Below are positions 16,117 to 25,357 of a DNA stretch of 64,000 nt, piece after piece. Made by a program: the position numbers and the translations under genes. How positions within the stretch are numbered: position 1 is the stretch's first letter; each line of letters opens with the position of its first letter. The stretch lies in assembly GCF_014191725.1 (NCBI RefSeq), contig NZ_JACHWZ010000015.1:62001-126000 (forward strand). The letters are read 5' to 3'. The notes under the pieces are model-generated. The model did no database searches and was not told the DNA's origin. It saw only the letters and a program-made list of their open reading frames with translations. The stretch is from Microbulbifer rhizosphaerae (GTDB taxonomy: Bacteria > Pseudomonadota > Gammaproteobacteria > Pseudomonadales > Cellvibrionaceae).

Positions 16117-17523
16117 TTAATTTTCCGTCGGCACCCGCCCCAGATCCTCTTCCATTTCCGCAGCCAGGAATGACATCACCACCCAGGCCGCCACATTCTG
16201 TTTCAGGTTGCCCGGGTCCACCTTGTCCAGGGTGTCGTTGGGCGTGTGGTGGTAGTCGAAGTAGTCGGTGCCGTCCTGGTAGAGGCCGAAGGCGGGTACG
16301 CCTTGGGCGACGAAGACGCTGCTGTCGGGGCCACCACTGGACTGGTTGTTGCCGCGCTCTATACCCAGCGGGGCCAGTACCTGCATCATCTGGTCGGCGA
16401 TATCGAATTTGTTCTCCGGCAGGCGGGTGTCGAAGCGCCAGATTTTGCCGGCGCCGAAGTCGGATTCGGAGACGGCGATGATGTTGTCCAGTTCGCCGCG
16501 GTGGGCGTCCACATATTGCTTGGCGCCCACCAGGCCGATTTCCTCGGCTCCAAACAAAACCACGCGCAGGGTGCGGCGCGGGCGTTGGGGCAGTTCGGCG
16601 ATCAGGCGCGCGGTTTCCATGAGGATGGCTACGCCGGCGCCGTCGTCCAGGGCGCCGGTGCCTTCGTCCCAGGAGTCCAGGTGGGCGCCGATGATCATCG
16701 CCTCTTCCGGTTTTTCGCGGCCGGTGATTTCGCCGATCACGTTAAAGGATGGGCCGTCGGCGAGGCGTTCGTTGTGCACGTCCAGTTTGACTTCCACCGG
16801 TTTGCCGCGCTCGAGCATGGCTTCCAGCAGGTTGGCGTCCGGGGCGGAGAGGGCCAGGGCCGGCACCGGGTTTTCAACGCCGTCGATGGACATCATGCCG
16901 GTGTGGGCGAAGCGGTCGGAGTCGGTGCCCACGGAGCGCAGCAGCAGTGCGGCCGCGCCTTTTTCCGCGGCGGCGCGCATGCCCCTGCTGCGGCCCTGTA
17001 CTGCGGGGCCGTAACCTTCGCCGGTGCGGGCACGCTCCATGCGCTTGTTGATAAAGGCGATCTTGCCCTTCACCTTCTTAGCCGGTGCCTTGATGAGGGC
17101 TTCCACATCGGAGAACTCGACGATTTCCGCGGAAAGGCCACCTTCCGGCGTGGGCGCGCTGTAACCGAGGGAGGTGACCACCAGCGGTTGCGGGAAAGGC
17201 GCGACGACTTCGGCGTGGGCGTGGCCGCGGTGCCAGCGCTGCACGTCGATCTGTTCGGTGTAGACGCGGTCGAAACCGAGCTTCTTCATTTTTTCCTGGG
17301 CCCAGGCCACCGCGCGGCGGTCGCCCTCGGTGCCGGCGCGGCGTGGGCCCACCTCGACGGTGAGGGATTCGACGATACTGTAGGCATCGGAGGATTCCAG
17401 TGCGCGGTCGCGCAGCACTTCCGCCACGGAGAGGTCCTCCTGGGAAAGCGGCTTGGCCTGGGCGGCGGTAACCGCCAGGGTCGCGATCAGTCCCCCGGTA
17501 AGGGTCAGCAATGGTCTGAACAT
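16117..17523 (-). CDS. M28 family zinc aminopeptidase, secreted
   Basis: 468 residues with a signal peptide (MFRPLLTLTGGLIATLAVTAAQA). A protease-associated domain is likely at about 140-260. The co-catalytic zinc site is visible: GAHLDSWDEGTGALDDGAGV (H, D), then VVLFGAEEIGLVGAKQY (EE), SESDFGAGKIWRF (D) and DYHHTPNDTLDKV (H). These match the M28 aminopeptidase pattern (glutamate carboxypeptidase II-like/aminopeptidase Y type). Predicted to release N-terminal amino acids from peptides in the periplasm or medium. Upstream genes on the same strand may form a loose operon. Confidence 0.9.
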   Translation of the reverse strand: MFRPLLTLTGGLIATLAVTAAQAKPLSQEDLSVAEVLRDRALESSDAYSIVESLTVEVGPRRAGTEGDRRAVAWAQEKMKKLGFDRVYTEQIDVQRWHRGHAHAEVVAPFPQPLVVTSLGYSAPTPEGGLSAEIVEFSDVEALIKAPAKKVKGKIAFINKRMERARTGEGYGPAVQGRSRGMRAAAEKGAAALLLRSVGTDSDRFAHTGMMSIDGVENPVPALALSAPDANLLEAMLERGKPVEVKLDVHNERLADGPSFNVIGEITGREKPEEAMIIGAHLDSWDEGTGALDDGAGVAILMETARLIAELPQRPRRTLRVVLFGAEEIGLVGAKQYVDAHRGELDNIIAVSESDFGAGKIWRFDTRLPENKFDIADQMMQVLAPLGIERGNNQSSGGPDSSVFVAQGVPAFGLYQDGTDYFDYHHTPNDTLDKVDPGNLKQNVAAWVVMSFLAAEMEEDLGRVPTEN

Positions 17524-17548
17524 GGTTTTTTCGTCCTCGGTTTACAAC

Positions 17549-17893
17549 TTATTGGTGGTTGTCGGTGTTGTCTGTTAGCAACTGCCGGCGCATGACGCGC
17601 AGCCGCTCGATCCCGGCTTCGGTAAACAGGTAGGGCGACGCACCGGTGTACTCAGATTTTTCTATGTCCAGGCACTCCTGGCGCAGACGCTCCAGCTCCG
17701 GATCGTGGCGCATGGGATAGCTGGTGAGCACACGCCATTCGTTATCGTCCGCCTGGCCGGCGATCACGTCCTCCAGCCCTTTGACGAACTGCTCGCGGCT
17801 CATGCGGAAACGCGGTGTGCGCATATGCATAAAAGCCCAGATGATCAGGGCGAATGCCGCGAACGAGAGCAAAAGGGTTATAAATATTTCCAT
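17549..17893 (-). CDS. membrane-anchored hypothetical protein
   Basis: 114 residues. One N-terminal transmembrane helix (MEIFITLLLSFAAFALIIWA) followed by a soluble cytoplasmic part with RMSREQFVKGLEDVIAG, NEWRVLTSYPMRHDPELERL and SPYLFTEAGIERLRVMRRQL. No family recognised. It lies 3 bases downstream of the TauE-like gene and 25 bases upstream of the M28 peptidase, so it is probably cotranscribed with the former. Confidence 0.75.
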   Translation of the reverse strand: MEIFITLLLSFAAFALIIWAFMHMRTPRFRMSREQFVKGLEDVIAGQADDNEWRVLTSYPMRHDPELERLRQECLDIEKSEYTGASPYLFTEAGIERLRVMRRQLLTDNTDNHQ

Positions 17894-17896
17894 CGG

Positions 17897-18664
17897 TCAG
17901 GTCTCCAGCAGTAACCTGATCGCCACTGCAATGGTCGCCAGGACAATGACCGGCCTCACCAGGCTGGCGCCGCGGGCGATCACCAGGTTGGAACCCAGGC
18001 GCGCGCCGACAATCTGCGCCGCCGACATACAGATGGCCAGCCACAGCAGCAGATGCCCCCCGGCCATAAAGATAAACATCGAGGTGGCGTTGGTCGCCAG
18101 CACCAGCGGCTTGGTGTGCGCCGTGGCCCTGCGCATGTTGTAACCCAGCAAAGCGGCAAATGCCAGCGCATAGATGGAACCCATGCCCGGCCCGAAAAAG
18201 CCGCCGTAAAAACCTATGCCGCCGCCGATCAGCAGGTTGAACTGGCCGTTGCTTAGCCGGGCTTTGGTATCTATGTCAGATATACGTGGCGAAAAGGCAA
18301 AATACAACGCGATTGCGATCAAGAGCACCGGCAGCAGGATGCGCAGTTGCTCGCCACCCAGCTGGGTTACAGTCCAGGTACCCAGCGCCGACCCGCAAAT
18401 TGCCGCCAGCAGCCCCGGCCACAATGGCCGCAGGTCCAGGTGGCCCTTCTGGAAAAAGTTGAATGCGGAGGAGAGGGTGCCGAATACGCTCTGGAATTTA
18501 TTGGTGCCGAGGGCATCCAGTGGCGGTATCCCGGCCCACAGCAGGGCCGGCAGGGTGATCATACCGCCGGCACCGGCGATGGAACTGATAAAGCCCGCGG
18601 CAAAGGCCACTGAGGTCAGGATCAGGTAAGTGATTAATGGGAGGTCGCCGGTAAATTCCGCCAC
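17897..18664 (-). CDS. TauE/SafE family sulfite/anion exporter-like membrane protein
   Basis: 255 residues, about eight hydrophobic helices. Typical family features: AGFISSIAGAGGMITLPALLW near the N-terminus is the signature (key part SSIAGAGGMITLP), followed by LGTNKFQSVFGTLSS and, in the second half, GFYGGFFGPGMGSIYALAF. The TauE family moves sulfite, sulfoacetate or other small anions across the inner membrane; the substrate here cannot be deduced. It sits directly after a lysophospholipid acyltransferase gene on the same strand. Confidence 0.9.
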   Translation of the reverse strand: MAEFTGDLPLITYLILTSVAFAAGFISSIAGAGGMITLPALLWAGIPPLDALGTNKFQSVFGTLSSAFNFFQKGHLDLRPLWPGLLAAICGSALGTWTVTQLGGEQLRILLPVLLIAIALYFAFSPRISDIDTKARLSNGQFNLLIGGGIGFYGGFFGPGMGSIYALAFAALLGYNMRRATAHTKPLVLATNATSMFIFMAGGHLLLWLAICMSAAQIVGARLGSNLVIARGASLVRPVIVLATIAVAIRLLLET

Positions 18665-18681
18665 TTTGTTCCCGGGAGGAT

Positions 18682-19290
18682 TTATTCGTCCTCGATAAAG
18701 TCTATCTGGTTTTCCGGGTTACGGCCCCGGTACTTGTTGAAGCGGCGCTGTATCTCGCGCATATCCTGTTCCAGGTTGCCGGTGGGCTGGTAGAGGGAAT
18801 CCACGCAGATACGCTTGCGGGGAAAGTCCCAGGCAACCAGCAGAATCGGCACCTGCGCCGTATAGGCGATTCGCAGGAAACCGTTTTTCCACTTGTCGAC
18901 CTTTTTGCGGGTGCCCTCGGGAGTGATGGCCACCCACATTTTTTCGTTTTGCCGAAAGGATTTCGCCATCTGCTGGGCCAGGCCGCCCGGCGCGGTGCGA
19001 TCGGTGGGCAGGCCGCCCAGCCATATAAACAGGCGCTTGAATGGCCAGAAAAAAGCTTCCTTTTTCATCATAAAGGAAATCTTGGCCTTGAGCGCCATAA
19101 TGAACGGCATAGCCACCACAAAGTCCCAGTTGGAAGTGTGGGGGGCCAGGGCCACCATTACTTTTTTCTCCGGCGGAAATTCGCCCTCCAGGCGCCAGCC
19201 CAGAGCCTTTACGATCAGCAGGCCAATGCCTTGGGTAAACCAGTTGCCGATACGCGGCATTTCTTCGGGTAGATTCTTTGGAATACTCAC
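18682..19290 (-). CDS. lysophospholipid acyltransferase family protein (PlsC-like)
   Basis: 202 residues, one compact acyltransferase domain. The catalytic motif is ALAPHTSNWDFVVA (HTSNWD, the HX4D equivalent), followed by GGLPTDRTAPGGL and the substrate/phosphate motif VAITPEGTRKKVDKWKNGF. The short length and PEGTRKK pattern match the small soluble-to-peripheral PlsC relatives found in many gammaproteobacteria. Probably acylates lysophosphatidic acid or a related lysolipid at the inner membrane. No lipid gene neighbour helps define the substrate. Confidence 0.87.
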   Translation of the reverse strand: MSIPKNLPEEMPRIGNWFTQGIGLLIVKALGWRLEGEFPPEKKVMVALAPHTSNWDFVVAMPFIMALKAKISFMMKKEAFFWPFKRLFIWLGGLPTDRTAPGGLAQQMAKSFRQNEKMWVAITPEGTRKKVDKWKNGFLRIAYTAQVPILLVAWDFPRKRICVDSLYQPTGNLEQDMREIQRRFNKYRGRNPENQIDFIEDE

Positions 19291-19350
19291 GTCAATCCTT
19301 CTCTCAATCTTACTGCCCGTTTGATCACTGTAGACATGCAGCTCCTACGG

Positions 19351-19423
19351 CGGGCCTGCGGCCCGCTTGCGGAGCTGGAGCCTTCAGCGCCAAATAAACA
19401 GCTCCGCGGTCCCGGGGTCCCGG
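19351..19423. repeat. GC-rich dispersed repeat GGGCCTGCGGCCCGCTTGCGGAG class
   Basis: CGGGCCTGCGGCCCGCTTGC, then GGAGCTGGAGC, then after a short insert AGCTCCGCGGTCCCGGG. The same unit without the insert lies at 25956-26001, but there inside a coding gene. The repeat abuts the stop codon of prfC. Confidence 0.65.
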
Positions 19424-21007
19424 CTAGTGTTCCCGGGTGGCGTAGAAGCGGATTTCCGGGTAGCGCTCCTCCGCCAGCTGCAAATTCACCCGCGTGGGCG
19501 CCAGGTAGGTCAGGTGGCCGGCGCCGTCCAACGCCAGGTTGGTGCTGGCCTTGCGTTTAAACGCATCCAGCTCCTTGGCGCTCTCGCTATCCACCCAGCG
19601 CGCGGTGCTTACATTCACATTTTCGTAAATGGCTTCCACCTTGTATTCGTCTTTCAGGCGGTAGGCCACCACTTCGAACTGCAGCACCCCCACGGCGCCG
19701 ACGATAATGTCGTTGTTGTCCAGCGGGAAAAACACCTGGGTGGACCCCTCTTCCGAGAGCTGCTGCAACCCTTTCTGCAACTGCTTCAGTTTCAGCGGGT
19801 CTTTCAGGCGGATGCGGCGGAAGAGTTCCGGGGCGAAGTTGGGAATACCGGTAAACTTGAGTTGTTCGCCCTCGGTAAAGGTGTCGCCGATCTGGATGGT
19901 GCCGTGGTTGTGCAGGCCGATAATATCGCCGGCGATGGCCTCCTCAACATGGGTGCGGTCGCCGGCCATAAAGGTCACCGCATCGGCGATCTTCACATCC
20001 TTGCCCAGGCGCACGTGCTTCATCTTCATGCCGCGGCTGTAGGTGCCGGAGCAGACGCGCATAAAGGCGATGCGGTCGCGGTGCTTGGGGTCCATATTCG
20101 CCTGGATCTTGAATACGAAGCCGGAGAATTTTTTCTCGTCCGGCTGCACCTGCCGCTCGTTGGTGGCGCGCGGCTGCGGACCCGGCGCCCACTCCACGAA
20201 GCCATCGAGCATTTCGCGCACGCCGAAATTGCCCAGCGCGGTGCCGAAAAACACGGGGGTCAGCTTGCCGGCCAGGTAGGCCTCCAGGTCGAACTGGTGG
20301 GTGGCGCCGCGCACCAGTTCGATCTCCTCGCGAATATCGTCGGCGTACTCGCCCAGCAGCGCGTCCGCCTCGGCGGAATCCAGCCCCTCGATGCGGATAT
20401 CCTCCGGGATGGTGTGGCCCTGGCCCTGTTTGTAGACGTGGATAGTATCGGTGTAGAGATTGTAGACCCCGCGAAAATACTTGCCGGAACCCAACGGCCA
20501 GTTGATCGGCGCAGCCTGGATATTCAGCACCTCCTCGATCTCGTCCATCACCTCGATGGGGTCGCGGATATCCCGGTCCAGCTTGTTGATAAACGACAGG
20601 ATCGGCGTGGTGCGCAGGCGGCAGACGTTCATCAGCTTAACCGTGCGGTCCTCCACACCCTTGGCGCCGTCGATCACCATCAGCGCCGAGTCCACCGCGG
20701 TGAGCACCCGATAGGTATCCTCGGAGAAGTCCTCGTGCCCGGGGGTGTCCAGCAGGTTGACCGTGCGCCCGGCGTAGGGGAACTGCATCACTGAGGAGGT
20801 CACCGAGATGCCCCGCTCCTGCTCCATGGCCATCCAGTCGGAGCGCGCGTGGGGGCCCTTCTTGCCCTTGACCGAGCCGGCCAGCTGGATGGCATTGCCA
20901 AACAGCAACAACTTTTCGGTCACCGTGGTCTTACCGGCGTCCGGGTGGGAAATAATCGCGAAGGTGCGACGGCCGGCGATACCCGCCAGGCTGGAACTCT
21001 GGGCCAT
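19424..21007 (-). CDS. prfC: peptide chain release factor 3
   Basis: 527 residues, normal RF3 length. G1 motif [15 protein letters not shown], switch [19 protein letters not shown]3 [15 protein letters not shown]4 [10 protein letters not shown]. Domain II contains [14 protein letters not shown], and the C-terminus [16 protein letters not shown] is as in E. coli RF3. RF3 is the GTPase that removes RF1/RF2 from the ribosome after termination. Monocistronic; the upstream side is divergent from the M24 peptidase gene. Confidence 0.97.
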   Translation of the reverse strand: MAQSSSLAGIAGRRTFAIISHPDAGKTTVTEKLLLFGNAIQLAGSVKGKKGPHARSDWMAMEQERGISVTSSVMQFPYAGRTVNLLDTPGHEDFSEDTYRVLTAVDSALMVIDGAKGVEDRTVKLMNVCRLRTTPILSFINKLDRDIRDPIEVMDEIEEVLNIQAAPINWPLGSGKYFRGVYNLYTDTIHVYKQGQGHTIPEDIRIEGLDSAEADALLGEYADDIREEIELVRGATHQFDLEAYLAGKLTPVFFGTALGNFGVREMLDGFVEWAPGPQPRATNERQVQPDEKKFSGFVFKIQANMDPKHRDRIAFMRVCSGTYSRGMKMKHVRLGKDVKIADAVTFMAGDRTHVEEAIAGDIIGLHNHGTIQIGDTFTEGEQLKFTGIPNFAPELFRRIRLKDPLKLKQLQKGLQQLSEEGSTQVFFPLDNNDIIVGAVGVLQFEVVAYRLKDEYKVEAIYENVNVSTARWVDSESAKELDAFKRKASTNLALDGAGHLTYLAPTRVNLQLAEERYPEIRFYATREH

Positions 21008-21134
21008 AATCTCTGTGCTTGAACAGCTTGGAAAACAAGGCGCGCATTATACACGTCGGCAAGCCGCACAGGGGGCTGATAGACTGCGGCTTTCGGAATC
21101 GAAATCCAATCAACGAACGTGCTGCGAAGCCCCT

Positions 21135-21237
21135 GATGCCGGGGGCTTTTTGCGGGACCTTCTGCGGCCATGGATGGCCGCGGAGAGCGTACAGGGATGT
21201 ATTCACAGCGTGTCCCGCAAAAAGCCACCGGTAGCAG
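21135..21237. repeat. long inverted repeat, GGGGGCTTTTTGCGGGAC family, copy 1
   Basis: Left arm GCCGGGGGCTTTTTGCGGGA (21138-21157) and right arm GTGTCCCGCAAAAAGCCACC (21210-21229), enclosing about 50 bases that contain ATGGATG and GAGCGTACAGGGATGTATT. Closely related copies lie at 34052-34176 (complete) and 39580-39635 (right half). The element ends only about 30 bases before the M24 peptidase start codon, so it lies in its promoter/leader region. Confidence 0.75.
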
Positions 21238-21269
21238 GGGCGCCACAAGATTTAGAAGAGAGAAGAACT

Positions 21270-23054
21270 ATGAGCAGGGAGCGATTGCAGGCACTGCGGG
21301 AAGAGCTGGCGCGGCAGGGGGTACAGGCCTTCCTGGTGCCCCGCGGCGACGAGTACCAGAACGAATATGTGCCCGCCTCCGACGAGCGCCTGGCCTGGCT
21401 CACCAACTTTACCGGCTCCGCCGGCATGGCCCTGGTAAGCATGGAACACGCGGCGCTGTTCGTGGACGGCCGCTATACCCTGCAGGCCCAGCAGCAGATC
21501 GGCGACCAGCCCATCGACCAGGAGGACCTGAACCAGGACGCCATCGCCGACTGGCTGTGCGACCAGTTGAAGACTGGCGAGGCCCTGGGCTACGACCCGC
21601 GCCTGCACACCGAGCCGGGCCTGGCACTGCTGCACAAGCGTCTGGGCGAGCGGGATATCGCACTGCGCCCCCTGGACGACAACCCCATCGACGCCGTATG
21701 GACCGACCGGCCGGCGACACCCTGCGGGCCGGCGCGTCCCCATCCCTATACGTTTACCGGCGAACACTCCGCGGACAAGCGCCGGCGTATCGCCGCGCTG
21801 CTGGCGGACAAGCGCGCCGACGCCCTGTGGCTGCCCAACCCGGAGGTGTGCGCCTGGCTGTTCAATATCCGCGGCAGCGATGTGCCCCATTTGCCGGTGG
21901 CCCTGGCCAGCGCCCTGCTCTACCGCGACGGCAGTGCCACCCTCTACCTGGCGAAGGAAGCCGTGGGCGATGCGCTGATCGAACACCTCGATAACGAAGT
22001 GAGTATTGTTAGCGACAAGCGCGAGCTGTTCGCCGCCGCCCGGCGCCACCATGTGGCGAAAGTCTGGGTGGACCCGCTGATCACCAATTGCTGGACGCTA
22101 CAGCAATTGCGCGCACTGGATATCGAACTACTGCAGGAGCGCGATCCCATCATCGCCGCCAAGGCGCGTAAGAACGCGGTGGAACTGGCGGGCACCCGCG
22201 CCGCCCACGAGCGCGACGGCGCCGCCCTGTGTGAATTTCTCGCCGAGCTGCCCGGCGCCGTGGCCGCCGCCACTCCCGATAACAGCTTTGGCGAACTGAA
22301 GGCGGTGCAATTGCTGCGCAGCAAGCGCGAACAGCGCGAGGGCTTCAGCGACGACAGCTTCGACACCATCTCCGGCTACGGCCCCAACGGCGCCGTCGTA
22401 CACTACCGGGTGAGCCGCGAGTCCAGCCTGCCGATAAAGCCCGAGGGCATCTACCTGGTGGACTCCGGGGCCCAGTACCCGGACGGCACCACCGATGTCA
22501 CCCGCACCGTGGCCCTGGGGAGTTTTCCGCACCTGGCCAAAGAGCATTTCACCCGCGTACTCAAAGGCCATATCGCCATCGCCACTCTGCGCTTTCCCAT
22601 CGGCACCTGCGGTGAGCAGATAGACGCCTTTGCGCGTCGGGCGCTGTGGGACCAGGGCCTCGACTACGCCCACGGCACCGGCCACGGGGTGGGCAGTTTC
22701 CTGAGCGTGCATGAGGGCCCGCAGCGGATCGGCAAGGCGGGCACCGGCGTGCCCTTGCAGGCGGGCATGATCGTCTCCAACGAACCGGGGTTCTACCTCA
22801 CCGGGCAGTACGGCATTCGTATCGAGAACCTGGTGTTCGTGAAGGAATCCGCGGAGCACTATGGCTTCCTGGAGTTCGAGGAGCTGACCCTGGCGCCGAT
22901 CGATCGCACGCTGATCGAGCCGGCGCTGTTGAGCGAAGGGGAGAGGAAATGGCTGAACGATTACCACCGGAGGGTTCGTGAGACGCTGATGCCGCTGGTG
23001 AATGAAAACACCCAGCGCTGGCTGAAGGACGTCACCGAACCACTGCCCTTGTAG
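21270..23054 (+). CDS. M24 family aminopeptidase P (Xaa-Pro aminopeptidase)
   Basis: 594 residues from ATG 21270, preceded by GAAGAGAGAAGAA; the frame is open upstream but that part is repeat DNA. N-terminal creatinase-like domains (ALREELARQGVQAFLVPRGD, ERLAWLTNFTGSAGMALV, FVDGRYTLQAQQQI) precede the catalytic pita-bread domain with the metal ligands in VDSGAQYPDGTTDVTRTV (two Asp), GTGHGVGSFLSVHEGP (His) and MIVSNEPGFY and GIRIENLV (two Glu). Cleaves N-terminal residues preceding proline. Three-domain length matches eukaryote-like APP1 enzymes common in proteobacteria. Its stop codon TAG is formed by the first bases of a downstream REP repeat. Confidence 0.94.
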   Translation: MSRERLQALREELARQGVQAFLVPRGDEYQNEYVPASDERLAWLTNFTGSAGMALVSMEHAALFVDGRYTLQAQQQIGDQPIDQEDLNQDAIADWLCDQLKTGEALGYDPRLHTEPGLALLHKRLGERDIALRPLDDNPIDAVWTDRPATPCGPARPHPYTFTGEHSADKRRRIAALLADKRADALWLPNPEVCAWLFNIRGSDVPHLPVALASALLYRDGSATLYLAKEAVGDALIEHLDNEVSIVSDKRELFAAARRHHVAKVWVDPLITNCWTLQQLRALDIELLQERDPIIAAKARKNAVELAGTRAAHERDGAALCEFLAELPGAVAAATPDNSFGELKAVQLLRSKREQREGFSDDSFDTISGYGPNGAVVHYRVSRESSLPIKPEGIYLVDSGAQYPDGTTDVTRTVALGSFPHLAKEHFTRVLKGHIAIATLRFPIGTCGEQIDAFARRALWDQGLDYAHGTGHGVGSFLSVHEGPQRIGKAGTGVPLQAGMIVSNEPGFYLTGQYGIRIENLVFVKESAEHYGFLEFEELTLAPIDRTLIEPALLSEGERKWLNDYHRRVRETLMPLVNENTQRWLKDVTEPLPL

Positions 23055-23123
23055 GAGCGGCCGCTGGCCGCGATCGGGCTAGCTACGCAGCAAAGGCCGA
23101 TCGCGGCCAGCGGCCGCTCCTAC
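23051..23123. repeat. REP palindrome GTAGGAGCGGCC, copy 1
   Basis: GTAGGAGCGGCCGCTGGCCG and inverted copy ending GGCCGCTCCTAC at 23123. Same family at 24767-24854 and 30725-30780. This is the well-known GTAGGAGCGGCC-type REP of pseudomonads and relatives. It supplies the stop codon of the M24 peptidase gene and lies between convergent genes, where it may terminate both. Confidence 0.85.
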
Positions 23124-23147
23124 AAAAGGGGAGCTTCCGCGACCGCA

Positions 23148-24542
23148 TCAATCCCGCCCCACAGCCGCACTCGCGGGCATATCCACCGCTCCGGGGCGCC
23201 CGCCGATTTCCCGCCGCAACCACCACCAGGACAGGGCGCCGAGCAGCAGGTTGGCCGCCGCGGTGGCCGCGAACAGCCCGCTGATCCCCCACAGTTGATT
23301 GCCCACCCAGGCCAGCGGCAGGTAGACGCCCAGTACGCGCAGGAAGGAGATCAGCGTGGCCGGCAGTGGCCGGCCGAGGCCGTTGAAGGCCGCGTTGGCG
23401 GACATCACGAAGCCATAGCCGGCGTAGCTGAAAGGCACCACCGCCAGGTAGGCCACCGCCACCGCCAGCACCGCCTCGGAATCGCTGAACAGCTGCGCGA
23501 GAAACCCGCCCACCAGGTACAACACCAGCGCCAGCATTAGCCCGAAGACCAGGCAGAAGCGCGCCAAAACAGCGACCGTCTCCTGCATACGCCCCACCTT
23601 GCCGGCACCGGCATTCTGCCCGATAAAGGGCCCCACCACCGAAGACAGCGCATAGAACACGATCAGCGCCACCGGCTCGATACGCAGCGCCACCCCCAGG
23701 CCCGCCACCGCATCGGCGCCGTGCACCGCCACCAGCGCCACCATCACACCGCCGGCCATGGGAATGATCACATTGGTGGCCACTGCCGGCAGCCCCACCG
23801 CCAGAACGGTGCGCCAGGAATCCGCCAGTACCGACCAGCGCCATTCCGGCGCGGCCAGGAGCTTTTCCCTGCGCACCAGGAAATAGAGCGCGGCAAAGAA
23901 GCTGATTCCGCGCGCGATCACCGTGGACAGGGCCGCCCCCTGCAACTCCAGGCGCGGAAAGCCCAGCAGGCCGAAGATCAGTAGCGGGTCCAACAGCAGG
24001 TTGAAAAGCGCCACCGCCACCATGATGCGCCCGGTGATCGCGCTGTTGCCGATGGCCCGCAACGCCGACAGTGCCACCATGGGCACCACCGCGAACACCG
24101 CGCCCAGGTACCAGGGCACCATGTAGTCGGCGATCAGCGGCAGCATCTCCGCCGGCGCGCCCAGCAGGCGGAACAGCGGCCCCACTGTGAGCAATCCCAC
24201 GGCGCTGATCGCCAGCGCCACCAGCAGCGCCAGCAGCGAGGCGTCGGTCACCAGCCGCCGTACCCGGGCCATATCGCCGGCGCCGTAGGCCCGCGCCACC
24301 GCCGAGGAGGTGCCGGCGCCCAGGCCGATGGCGAAGCTGTTGATCACCATCACCACCGGGAAAGAAAAGCTCATCGCCGCCAGCGGGCCGCTGCCCAGTT
24401 GGGCGACAAACCAAGTATCCACCACATTGAACGACATGGTGGCGAGAATGCCCCACACCATGGGCAGGGCCAGGCGCCGCAGGTGACCGGCGACCGGGCC
24501 CTCTAGCAGGGAGGGATTGTTGGAGGTTAACGCCATGAACAA
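23148..24542 (-). CDS. MATE family multidrug/toxin exporter
   Basis: 464 residues with 12 hydrophobic segments in two halves. MATE features: LALPMVWGILATMSFNVVDT at the N-terminus, SFSFPVVMVINSFAIGLGAG, and SVVGPFIGQNAGAGKVGRMQ in the second half. The NorM-like group couples drug export to Na+ or H+. A second start MALTSNN two codons downstream is equally possible. Monocistronic; the substrate cannot be predicted. Confidence 0.93.
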   Translation of the reverse strand: MFMALTSNNPSLLEGPVAGHLRRLALPMVWGILATMSFNVVDTWFVAQLGSGPLAAMSFSFPVVMVINSFAIGLGAGTSSAVARAYGAGDMARVRRLVTDASLLALLVALAISAVGLLTVGPLFRLLGAPAEMLPLIADYMVPWYLGAVFAVVPMVALSALRAIGNSAITGRIMVAVALFNLLLDPLLIFGLLGFPRLELQGAALSTVIARGISFFAALYFLVRREKLLAAPEWRWSVLADSWRTVLAVGLPAVATNVIIPMAGGVMVALVAVHGADAVAGLGVALRIEPVALIVFYALSSVVGPFIGQNAGAGKVGRMQETVAVLARFCLVFGLMLALVLYLVGGFLAQLFSDSEAVLAVAVAYLAVVPFSYAGYGFVMSANAAFNGLGRPLPATLISFLRVLGVYLPLAWVGNQLWGISGLFAATAAANLLLGALSWWWLRREIGGRPGAVDMPASAAVGRD

Positions 24543-24668
24543 CTCTTTGCGGAAAGATGGACGCTTCCGCTGGATCGCAGCGAAGCGGAAAAAAAGAAAA
24601 ATAGAATAAGATTATTTTACCATTCCCTTGATGAATGGTACTTACTTAAGCCGAAAGTCCGCATTTTT

Positions 24669-24735
24669 GTAGGATGGGCAAAGCGAAGGCAGGAAACGCG
24701 TGAGCAGTTTTTCTACCTCTGCCTTGCCCATCCTT
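24669..24735. repeat. palindromic repeat GTAGGATGGGCAAAGCGAAG class, copy 2
   Basis: GTAGGATGGGCAAAGCGAAG at 24669 and inverted, diverged copy GCCTTGCCCATCCTT ending 24735. Related to the copy at 9213-9285. Together with the adjacent REP it fills the 340-base gap between the MATE gene and rimI. Confidence 0.7.
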
Positions 24736-24766
24736 CCGGCCTCTGCCGAATGACGAAAACGCACGG

Positions 24767-24854
24767 GTAGGAGCGGCCGTTGGCCGCGATCGGTCTGTGC
24801 TACGAAGCCAGTCCGATCGCGGCCAGCGGCGGATGGCCGCCCCGCCGCTCCTAC
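24767..24854. repeat. REP palindrome GTAGGAGCGGCC, copy 2
   Basis: GTAGGAGCGGCCGTTGGCCG and inverted copy ending CCGCTCCTAC at 24854; the right arm carries a short GC-rich insertion (GGATGGCCGCCCC). Lies just downstream of rimI and could stabilise or end its transcript. Confidence 0.8.
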
Positions 24855-24880
24855 AAGGGAGGGAGATCCGGCGAAGCTGG

Positions 24881-25357
24881 TTACGGGTGTTCCAGGCAGA
24901 GGCTCATCAGCACCGCGTCCTCGCGGGCGCCACCGTCTGCCGGGTAGTAATTCTTGCGCAGTCCGTCTTCGCGAAAACCCAGTTTGCGGTAGAGGGAGCG
25001 CGCGGCGCGATTGGAGGCGCGAACTTCCAGGAGGACCCGTTCGATTTCCGGCGGCAGCTGGGCGAGCAGTTGTCTCAACAGCGCCCCGGCCACGCCGCGC
25101 CGGCGCCAGCGGGGCGCCACCGCGATATCGAGGATCTCCGCCGCGTCGAACAGCCGGGAAATCACACAGCAGGCGATGGCCTCGCCCTCCCGAGACCACA
25201 GCAGCCAGCTGTCGTGCCCGACCTTGAGGCTGTCGCGGTACTGTCTCTCGCTCCAGGGGTGGCTGTGGGCGCTGCAAGCCAGCGCGGCCAGGGTCGGGCA
25301 GTCCGCGACGGTGGCGGCGACCAGGCGGGCATCGGTGAGGTCGAATTCGGGGGTCAT
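24881..25357 (-). CDS. rimI: ribosomal protein S18-alanine N-acetyltransferase
   Basis: 158 residues. GNAT fold with the acetyl-CoA loop VAPRWRRRGVAGALLRQLL and the RimI-type C-terminal half VLLEVRASNRAARSLYRKLG, FREDGLRKNYYPADGGARED. The residues LEVRASN and YYP are diagnostic for RimI against generic GNATs. Acetylates the N-terminus of S18. It overlaps the upstream HolD-like gene by 4 bases, the same gene order as holD-rimI in E. coli. Confidence 0.93.
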   Translation of the reverse strand: MTPEFDLTDARLVAATVADCPTLAALACSAHSHPWSERQYRDSLKVGHDSWLLWSREGEAIACCVISRLFDAAEILDIAVAPRWRRRGVAGALLRQLLAQLPPEIERVLLEVRASNRAARSLYRKLGFREDGLRKNYYPADGGAREDAVLMSLCLEHP

